A program made the position numbers and the translations under genes. Positions 52,381 to 60,400 of a DNA stretch of 64,000 nucleotides are shown here, piece after piece (position 1 is the first letter of the stretch; the number at the start of each line of letters is the position of its first letter). Source of the stretch: Pseudomonas putida W15Oct28 (GTDB lineage: Bacteria; Pseudomonadota; Gammaproteobacteria; Pseudomonadales; Pseudomonadaceae); assembly GCF_000708715.2 (NCBI RefSeq), contig NZ_JENB01000006.1, forward strand, positions 145,739 to 209,738, in the 5' to 3' direction. The notes under the pieces are model-generated. The model saw nothing but the letters and a program-made list of their open reading frames with translations. It did not search any database and was not told where the DNA came from.

Positions 52381-54102
52381 TCAAAGGCTGTCCGGCACCG
52401 GCCGGTATGGGGTAACTGCGGTAAAGCGCGGCCCGGGCAGGGCCACCGCCACCACATGGGCACCGGCCATGCCCTGGCGGCGACCGGGGCCGAAGCCCAG
52501 CGCCGGGGTCAGGCCGGTAGACACATCGTGCAGGCCTTCCAGTGCGCCAATCAGCTGTTCACGGCTGGCGTCACGGCCAATCTGTTTCAGCGCTTCGCTC
52601 AGCAGGCGCAGGGCACACAGGGTATTGACCTGCAACGACGCCTGGCGTGGGTCCAGGCCCTGGCGCTGCTGCAGCCCGGCGAGGGTGGCCAGGCCCTGCT
52701 CGGTCCAGTCTTCGGGCACATAGGGGTAGGCCAGGAACACCCGTTGCGACCATTGCTCGGGCAAGCGCGCCACGGCGCCGGCTACCTGGCTGGAAGCGGC
52801 GAACAGGTAGGGCTGGCGGCCTGTTGCCTGCAACGCCGTCGCCAGCTCGACAAATGCCTGGGCGCGGCCGAGGAAGACGATGCCCTGCCCGTCCACGGCC
52901 TGGCCGTCGAAGGCCTCGATGGCGGGGGGCGCCCAGCCTTCCTGCAACAGGCGCTCGCGTACCTGCTCGGCTGCCGCTGCCTGCTCGTTGCCGGCGTACA
53001 CCACGCGCAAGTCGCCCGGTGCAAGGCCCAACCCGGCACGGGCGTGGCCCGCCAGGCTCAGCAATTGCGCAGGCAGGCCGGGCAGCGGGTCGAAGATCTG
53101 TGCGCTGCCGCCGCTGCGCGGGGTACTGCCAATCAGGGGCACATTCTGTGGCGCCAGCAAGGTAGTCAGGCGCGGGTCGAGCATCGGTGCAAGGGGGGAA
53201 ATCAGGGCGAACACACGCTCCTGCTCCAGCAACTGCTGCAAGGCTTGCTCGGCACTGGCCGGGTCGAAACCAGGGTCCAGCACAACCAACTCCAGGCGCC
53301 GCCCATGAATGCCGCCTTGCTGGTTGAGTTGCGCCAGCCCGTCTTCCAGCACCGCACGTACCACCTGCCCGGCTTCGGCCAGCGGGCCGGATGCCGGCAG
53401 CAAGGTGCCCAGGCGCAGTACGCTCTCCTCTATGCCGGGGTCGCGTTCATCGGCCAGGCGCTTGAGGTAGGCGGTAAGGTTGCGCTGGTCGGCCATGGTC
53501 AGTTCGAAGCGTGGCATGGCCGGGTCCAGGCGATTGCCGGCCGGGTCTACGCCATGCTGGATGGCCCGGGCCAGGCTGCGGTCGGTATAGGCCGGGTAGC
53601 TGCGGCCATTGGCTTCGCGTGCGCCCTGGCCTTGTGCCAGGCGTTGCCAGTCCAGGTTGGGCGGGCGCACGCCGCCTTCGGCGCGGCCACGGCCGTCGTT
53701 GCCGTGGCAGCTGGCGCAGGGCAGCACGCTGGCGGGCACACTGATGTCGCTGGCGCCGACCCGGGCCTGCAATTGTGCATCGCTGCTGGAAACGCCCTCG
53801 CGGTAGAGGCGTTTGCCGGCTTGTTCGTGCTCGGTCAGGTCAAGGGCTGAGGCACCGCTACACAGGGCAATGCCTAATGCGAATGCCAGATAGCGCAGTA
53901 CTTTTTCAATGCCGGCGCGAATCCCTGTAGGAGCGGCCTTGTGTCGCGATCGGGCGCGCAGCGGCCGCAAAACCGGCACAGGCGCAGGACCTGATGAAAC
54001 ACATTCGCTGGTCCAGCGGCCGCTGCGCGCCCGATCGCGACACAAGGCCGCTCCTACAAGGGTTCGCGTCGGCACTGGTGAAGTACTGAGCATGATGCTC
54101 AC
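52381..54102 (-). CDS. Cytochrome c/ABC-type substrate-binding fusion protein
   Basis: A periplasmic cytochrome c domain (heme motif CASCHGNDGRG, axial methionine probably in AMPRFELTM) is fused to a Peripla_BP_6 branched-chain-type binding domain (LRLGTLLPASGPLAEAGQVV onward). The frame is open from a GTG at 54102 that overlaps the SCO stop, but a REP doublet encodes about 50 residues before the signal-like RYLAFALGIALCSGASA. The functional start may instead be a non-standard codon near 53910. It lies in the mnxG operon, where it may pass electrons or bind a small ligand; both roles are inference. Confidence 0.8.
   Translation of the reverse strand: MSIMLSTSPVPTRTLVGAALCRDRARSGRWTSECVSSGPAPVPVLRPLRARSRHKAAPTGIRAGIEKVLRYLAFALGIALCSGASALDLTEHEQAGKRLYREGVSSSDAQLQARVGASDISVPASVLPCASCHGNDGRGRAEGGVRPPNLDWQRLAQGQGAREANGRSYPAYTDRSLARAIQHGVDPAGNRLDPAMPRFELTMADQRNLTAYLKRLADERDPGIEESVLRLGTLLPASGPLAEAGQVVRAVLEDGLAQLNQQGGIHGRRLELVVLDPGFDPASAEQALQQLLEQERVFALISPLAPMLDPRLTTLLAPQNVPLIGSTPRSGGSAQIFDPLPGLPAQLLSLAGHARAGLGLAPGDLRVVYAGNEQAAAAEQVRERLLQEGWAPPAIEAFDGQAVDGQGIVFLGRAQAFVELATALQATGRQPYLFAASSQVAGAVARLPEQWSQRVFLAYPYVPEDWTEQGLATLAGLQQRQGLDPRQASLQVNTLCALRLLSEALKQIGRDASREQLIGALEGLHDVSTGLTPALGFGPGRRQGMAGAHVVAVALPGPRFTAVTPYRPVPDSL
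53925..54058. repeat. REP doublet in the 5' part of the cytochrome/SBP gene
   Basis: Inverted copies (CTGTAGGAGCGGCCTTGTGT and its reverse) separate the SCO gene from the signal-peptide-like sequence of the next gene, yet the frame is uninterrupted through them. Confidence 0.85.
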
Positions 54103-54764
54103 CGGCCTGCCAAAGGCTGGGCCAGCAGCTGCATGCGCTGGGCAATGGCCGCGGGCGGCGCATCCGGGCGGATCTTGCTCCAGCGTTTGCCCGCCACATC
54201 GCCGGCAATCAGCTGCGTGGAGTGCTGCTCGGGGCTGGGCAGGAACTGGCCGATGCGGCCAAGCACCAGGTCGACATTGGCCTTGTCGCCAGTCAGAAAC
54301 AGCCAGTTCGGCCCATCCACACCCTGCTTCTCGGCAAACGCCTTGAGTGCCTGCGGGGTATCGTTGAGCGGGTCGCTGCTGATCGACACGAAGGTCACCT
54401 GGCTGGCCAGTGGCTGGCCCATGGCCTCGCGCACTTCGCGCAGCTTGCGGGTGATCAGCGGGCAGGCATCGGTGCAGTGGGTGAAGATCACGTTCAGCAT
54501 CACCACCTTGTCCTTGAGCACATCGCTGTAAAACCGCAGCTCGCGGCCGTTCTGGTCTTTCAGCACAGTATCGGTGAACCAGGTCTGGGCATCGCGGGTG
54601 CCGCCGCCACTGGTCATCGCCTGGGGGGCGGGCTGTGGCTCGGGGGCCTGCTCCAGGTGGCCTTCATGGGCGAAGGCCACAGAAGCGAGAATCCACAGGC
54701 AGCCGCCCAGCACCAGCCAGTCGAAAGCGCGCATGCCGCCGCGGCGGGAGGTTACAGAGCTCAT
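54099..54764 (-). CDS. SCO1/SenC copper chaperone, second copy
   Basis: The 221-residue membrane-anchored thioredoxin-like protein has an N-terminal helix near WLVLGGCLWILASVAFA and copper-binding cysteines in CTDAC (about residue 97). The C-terminal histidine region reads PEQHSTQLIAG. GAGG precedes the ATG at 54764, which overlaps the upstream SCO stop. SCO proteins deliver copper to CuA-type sites and are here expected to metallate the multicopper oxidase. Confidence 0.9.
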   Translation of the reverse strand: MSSVTSRRGGMRAFDWLVLGGCLWILASVAFAHEGHLEQAPEPQPAPQAMTSGGGTRDAQTWFTDTVLKDQNGRELRFYSDVLKDKVVMLNVIFTHCTDACPLITRKLREVREAMGQPLASQVTFVSISSDPLNDTPQALKAFAEKQGVDGPNWLFLTGDKANVDLVLGRIGQFLPSPEQHSTQLIAGDVAGKRWSKIRPDAPPAAIAQRMQLLAQPLAGR

Positions 54765-55417
54765 GGTTGCACCTCATGGTGGTCGGCAATGGCCGTGCTC
54801 TTGGCATGCACCCGGCGGGCGCTGAGACGGTTGATTTCTTCGATCAGTACGGTGGGGTCGGTGAAGCCGTAGTAGCGCGTCCAGTGCCCGCTGCGCCCGT
54901 CACCCACCAGGATCAGCGGCGGGTGCTGGCTGAGGTCGGCGCTGAAGCTGCCCAGGCCCTTGAGGGTTTCGGTGACGGCGTACGGGGTGCCGGTCAGCCA
55001 GCTCCAGCCCGGCCCCTTCTGGAAGGCCTTGGCGTAGTCTTGCAGGCGCTTGGCGTCGTCACGCTGCGGGTCGACGCTGATCGATACCATGTGGATTTCT
55101 TCGCCTACCCGGCCACCCAGCTGTTGCTGGACCTTGCCCATGATCGACGACACCACCGGGCACACCGTGGTGCAGCTGGTGTAGATGAAGCCCATGACCA
55201 CCAGGTGGTCACCGACCAGGTCCTTCTCCAGGCGCACCGGCATGCCGTCCTGGTTCAGCAGGGAAACGTCGGCAAAGCGCACACTGGTCTTTTCCTGGCG
55301 AGCCGCCGGTGGCTGTTCGGCGTGGCCTTTGTGATCGTGGCCGGCGTGGGCCAGGGCCAGGTTGCTGGCAAGTGCCAGGCTCAGGGTCAGCAGTTGCAAA
55401 GAATGCTTGGCGTTCAT
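54761..55417 (-). CDS. SCO1/SenC copper chaperone, first copy
   Basis: The 218-residue exported SCO protein has a signal peptide ending near ALA, then a histidine-rich HAGHDHKGH start that can bind metal. The CTTVC copper motif follows (about residue 85), and LSQHPPLILVGD supplies a candidate histidine. The start overlaps the beta-propeller stop (ATGA). Two SCO copies in one operon fit a very copper-demanding client such as MnxG. Confidence 0.92.
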   Translation of the reverse strand: MNAKHSLQLLTLSLALASNLALAHAGHDHKGHAEQPPAARQEKTSVRFADVSLLNQDGMPVRLEKDLVGDHLVVMGFIYTSCTTVCPVVSSIMGKVQQQLGGRVGEEIHMVSISVDPQRDDAKRLQDYAKAFQKGPGWSWLTGTPYAVTETLKGLGSFSADLSQHPPLILVGDGRSGHWTRYYGFTDPTVLIEEINRLSARRVHAKSTAIADHHEVQP

Positions 55418-57390
55418 CGCACACTCCTCAATTCAGTCTGGGAAGCGTTGGTCGCTGCGGCCGGCAGGATGCGCAGGCTGGTGTAGTTTTCTTCGGCAAA
55501 CTTGCGCCCCAAAGATGGGGACTGCACATGCAGGTACCAGGCGCCGGCTTCGGGCAGTGTGAGGGCTGCCTGGTAGACCCCCTCGCCTACTTCCTGCAAC
55601 TGCAGGTTGCGCGGCATCGACGACGGCGCCAGGAAGTAGCGCAGGCTCAGGTCGTTCAGGCCCAGCCGCGGCTGGCCGTCGTCGCCGACGATACGCACCC
55701 GTGCGGTAATGGCGCTGTGCTGCGGCATCGGTTGGTCCAGGCCGATGAACTCGGCATGCGCGGCCTTGCGCTTGCCGGCATTGGGCGCTTCGGCGACATC
55801 GGCGCTGAAGCAGTGGATGATCTGCGGCTGGTTGAGCAGGAAGGCCACGTCGAACTTGCCGGCAGCGGGCAGTTTCACCGTCGAGCCGTACACCCCGGGC
55901 GCCACCTCGCGCAGGCTGCGGTCGACGACGATGGCGGCGCGGGCCTGGTGACCACGGTTGTTGTAGCCGGACATCGGCGCATTCATGCCCTCGGCGTAGA
56001 AGTAGGTGGTGTTGTCCACCGGGTTGACCACAAACACCGAATTGTCATCACGCGACACCGACAACCCTTGGGCCAGTGGCAGGTCACCGGCCTGGCGCGG
56101 CGCTGCCGGGCCGGCCTCGAAGCCCTGGACGATCGGCGTGCGCCCTTCGCCCAGGCTGGACAGGTTGATCATGGTCACTTTCGGCGAGGCCAGGCCGCGC
56201 ACATAGGCATAGCCCTTGGTGAAGGTCAGCTGATAGGGTTCGGCCGCTACCGGGATGTGGTGGATCAGCTTGTCGGTACTGGCATCGATCACCAGGGCCT
56301 GGTTCTCAAGAGTGTTGAGTACCACGCCGTAGCGGCCATCGCTGCTGAAACGCATTGGCCCCAGACCCTGCTCGGCCGTGACCGTGTGGCGCAGCTGGTG
56401 GCTGCGGGCATCGAACACCCGCACGCTGCCCTCCTCGCCGTCCACCACGTAAACGGCCTGGGACAGCGCCGAGTAGCTGACCGACAGCGGGTGCGGGCCA
56501 ACCTTGATGGTTTTGGCAAGGCGCATTTCCGGGATATCAATGACGCTCAGGGTGCCGCTGTCACGGTTGCTGACATAGGCAAAACGCGAGTCGGCGCTGA
56601 AGGCGATTTCGTGGTGCCCGGTGCCGGTGTTGAAGCTTTTCAGGGTGGTACGCCCTGGCACGTCGATCACCGTCACCCCACCCTTGGCCGGGTCACTGCT
56701 GTTGTTGCCTACCCACAACCGATGCTGGTCGGGTTGCAAGGCCACGCGCAGCGGCTGGTCACCGGCGTCCAGGTCGGCCACGCGGGTGAAGGTTTCGGTA
56801 TCGATCACCGCCACCTTGCCGCGCTCGGGGATGGACACGAACACCTGCTTGTCGTCGCCGGTAGCCACCCAGTCCATGGGCCGCCCGGGCAGGTCGATGC
56901 GGGCCATGGTGCTGGTCACGCCACCCACCGAAACGGTCGGGTCGATCACCGTCAGGCTGGCGTCGTTGTTAAGCATCAACAGGAAGTAGCTGTTCAGGTC
57001 GAGCAGCGGCCGGGCGCCGATGCTGCTCTTGAGAAACAGCGCAACCCGCGCCTTGCAGCTTTGGTTGCGGTCGCCTATGGGCGCCGACTGCGCCGGGTCG
57101 ATCCACGCCCCCGGGGCCATGCCCGACAGCGGCTGGCCACTGGTCTGGTCGCTGACCTTGAAGCGGATGTTGGCGAAGGCGCCTTCCTTCAACTCGCCCC
57201 CGGCCAGCGGCCGGGCCTCGAACTCCACGGTCACGCCGTCCCGGCTGAGCCGGTGCAGGGCCTGCGGGTCGGCAGGTTCCTGCAACAGCTCGCGGGGATC
57301 GCACCAGAGCTTTTCATACGCCACGCCCAGGCCGATCAGCGCCACTCCCAGCACTACCCCCAAGTAAGCAGGGCGAGTCTTTTTGTTCAT
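55414..57390 (-). CDS. Membrane-anchored YVTN beta-propeller protein
   Basis: The 658-residue protein has an N-terminal anchor helix (about 9-25). A cytochrome d1-like propeller of YVTN-type repeats (about 150-440; for example VSIPERGKVAVIDTETF, SNRDSGTLSVIDI, VLNTLENQALVIDAST) is followed by a C-terminal beta-sandwich tail. No heme motif is seen. It sits 19 bases after mnxG and overlaps the first SCO gene. It may be a scaffold for the oxidase; the function is not established. Confidence 0.8.
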   Translation of the reverse strand: MNKKTRPAYLGVVLGVALIGLGVAYEKLWCDPRELLQEPADPQALHRLSRDGVTVEFEARPLAGGELKEGAFANIRFKVSDQTSGQPLSGMAPGAWIDPAQSAPIGDRNQSCKARVALFLKSSIGARPLLDLNSYFLLMLNNDASLTVIDPTVSVGGVTSTMARIDLPGRPMDWVATGDDKQVFVSIPERGKVAVIDTETFTRVADLDAGDQPLRVALQPDQHRLWVGNNSSDPAKGGVTVIDVPGRTTLKSFNTGTGHHEIAFSADSRFAYVSNRDSGTLSVIDIPEMRLAKTIKVGPHPLSVSYSALSQAVYVVDGEEGSVRVFDARSHQLRHTVTAEQGLGPMRFSSDGRYGVVLNTLENQALVIDASTDKLIHHIPVAAEPYQLTFTKGYAYVRGLASPKVTMINLSSLGEGRTPIVQGFEAGPAAPRQAGDLPLAQGLSVSRDDNSVFVVNPVDNTTYFYAEGMNAPMSGYNNRGHQARAAIVVDRSLREVAPGVYGSTVKLPAAGKFDVAFLLNQPQIIHCFSADVAEAPNAGKRKAAHAEFIGLDQPMPQHSAITARVRIVGDDGQPRLGLNDLSLRYFLAPSSMPRNLQLQEVGEGVYQAALTLPEAGAWYLHVQSPSLGRKFAEENYTSLRILPAAATNASQTELRSVR

Positions 57391-57408
57391 GCTCGCGCTC
57401 CCCTTCCG

Positions 57409-60400
57409 TCACTGCGCCGCGGCCGTTGCCGGCGGCGCTTCGTTGGTCACCCGCAGAATCCCCCACAGCCCCGAGACGTTGCCGTAGGCGGCGTAGTCGC
57501 GGAACAGGTAGTCACCCGCCACCGCGTTGGCACCGCCGGCACTCGGCAGCATGAAGCTGAAGTGCGCCGCTGGCAGTACGCTTTCCTGGGCACCGATGTA
57601 CATGGCCATCGGGTTGTAGCCGAAGCGCACCGAACCGATGCCAGGCAGGTTCATCGGGTAGCCGTCCGCGTCACTTTTCTCGGCCTGGTAGTTGTGCAAT
57701 GGCCACAGGTGCCCGTCCAGCTGATAGGTGATGCCGCGGCTGCCACCGCTGGGCATCAGCACATGGCTGCGCACCGGCTGGCCAGGTTTGGCGTACAGCA
57801 CCGGGGTTTGCGGGTCACCGCCGACCAGGGCGTTGCTGTAGGCCATGTGCGCGTTAGGCACATCGGCAAAACCGAAGCCATCGGCATGGCCGAACGGTGC
57901 ATCCGGCGCCAGGCCAAAGCGCAGCCACAGCGGTTCGGTCTTGTAGTTCATGGCCATGTTGCCGTTGTCTTTCGGGTCCCCCGGCACGCCATTGCCTTCG
58001 GTGGCGATGCCTTCGACCGGGCGGCCGTCAGCCCAGCGCATGTTCATCGAGCGCTGCCACACCGTTACCAGGTCGCGGTAATCGGCTTGGCCTGTGACCT
58101 TGACCGTGGCCTGGGCCCGGCTGGCGGTGTCCTCGGTCCAGGTCGCGGTCTGCGGCAAGATGCTCATGCCACCCACCAGGCCTTTCTGTGGCTGCTTGAT
58201 GAAGTCCGACGGCATCAGGTTCAGGCCACCGAACTCGATTGCCGTGGTGTTGATGTTGTCCACCGTGCGGCCCAGTTGCAGTACCGGTTTGCCCTCGCGC
58301 TCCAGGTGGCCGGCGTAGTACTGGTACACCCGGTTTGGGTAGGCACCGCTGTTGCCCACCCGGGGTGGCACGGTCTGCACCGGGTTGGCACCGACGTTGG
58401 CACCGTCCGACTTGGTGATGTCGTAGGCCAGCAACTGGGCATGCAGGCCCACATGGCTGGACGGCCGCATCAGGTTGTTGTTGAAGGCCGTGGAGCCTTC
58501 GCTGTCAAAGCGGTCACGCTTGACCACGTTCTGCATCACGGCCGTGCTTGGCAGGTCTGGCATGACCTGTGGCAGGCGGTTTTCCAGGGTGATGCTGATG
58601 CAGTCCCCGGCGTTGGCACGCAGCACCAGCGGCTCCACCGGCACACCGGCCTTGAGCTTGCCGGTGGTGGCGTCCAGGTCGGCCTTGCGCACATACAGCA
58701 CGGCGGTCGGGTCATGCAGTGGTGCACTGTGGCCACCCACGGTGAAGGTGGTGCCGTCTTCTTCGTCGACCACCGTCACCTGCGGGATGTTGGTCTTGCG
58801 GCTGTTGAACACCAGGGTGCCACCATTGGCCTTCAGCGGGCCGCCGACATGCTGGCCCACACCGGCCGGGTCGTTGATGCTGACGCCGTTGCGGTTCTCG
58901 AGGATGTCGTTGGCCAGCGCCGCGACAATCTCGTAGCTGCGCTTGACCGTGGTACGGGTACCGATGCCGTTGGGGTTGGCCGTGGTTTTCGGGCAGATGC
59001 CGTCAAAGTTCACGGTATTGCGCATGGCCACGGGTTGCGTGTTGTTCGGCAGCGGGAACAGGTCGGCGCGTTGTGCAGTGTAGTTGCGCATCACGCCCCA
59101 GATGCCGTTCCAGTAGCCTTCCAGGGCGGCGTCCATGGAGTACAGGTAATCGCCGTTGGTAGCAGCAGAGCTGGAAATCATCGACACCGGCGCCATGAAG
59201 CCCATCTGTTCGGAAATACCGATCATCTGCGAGGCCTTCCAGCCCGAGTTGGAGCTGTTACCGAAGCCCGAACCGTTCTGCAGCCACTTCACGCCGTGCA
59301 AGGTCACGTTGTGCTCCTCCTCGTGGCCACCGGCGTGCAGGCGCAGCCGTACGTTGTCCCCGGAGTAGGTGCGCAGCATGGGCGTGAACGGATCACCCGG
59401 CTCGCTGCCGGCCTTGTTGATGTGCGGTGGGAACAGCGTGGTGCCGCCGGTAGGGCCAACCGCCGAGGTGATCGCCGAAGGCGCCAGGTTCATGGCCGGG
59501 ATCGCACGGTCGGTACGGCTCTGCAAGGCATAGCTCAGGTCGCCGGCCAGGCCGTCCGCCTGCATGCCGCGCTTGCCATCGGGGCCGACCTTGTTCGGGT
59601 CGAAGACCCGCAGGGCCAGCGGCTCGTTGCGGTAGTTGACGACGAACATGCCAGGGTCATCGACCGAAATCGCCTGCGGGCAAGGCCGGCTTGGGCAGCC
59701 AGGGGCCAGGCCACCGCGCGACTCGACTACCGATTCAAGCAGGTTGGATGCCTTCTGCCGTACCGGCGGGTTGATGGCGTAGCGGAAGCTGTCGGCCGTG
59801 GCCGGGTAAGACTGCCCATTGGGGACGCCGTCCGGGCCAGCGCCCACGTACACGCCCGCTTCATAGGCATGCTGGAAGTCGCTGTATTCGAGGAAGAACT
59901 CACGGTAGCTGTCGTTCTTGCCATCGCCATCGTGGTCACCCGTCTTGATCACGGCTTGCCACGAGGTCGGCCCGCCGTCCTGGCGTGTGGCCGGGTTGTA
60001 CAGTTGCTCGCCGGTTTCAGCGTGGTACCAGGTAGAGCCGGCAGGCTCGGCCAGCACGGTTGCGTAAAGCCCCAGCTGCTGGTGGGTGGATGGGCCGAGG
60101 TGGTCATGGGTAAAGATGGTGCCCAGGCCACGGTCAACGTTGTTCACGTTCACCAACGGGTCGGCGAACCAGCGTTGCATGGCCGTACGCGCGCCCAGCC
60201 AGTCTGCCCGGCCAAAGCGGCCAAAGTACGGGTGCTGCTTGGCTTTCGGGCAGGCGGCGGTGCCGTCGCGGCTGTCGCCTTCGGTGCAGCCGTTGTAGGC
60301 GCGGATGGCATGCACACGCTCGACCACGCTGCCGGGGGAGAGAACCCCGTCTTCATAGTTCCAGCCGTTGGCCGAGCCGTCGGCGGCCGTCAGGTCCCAC

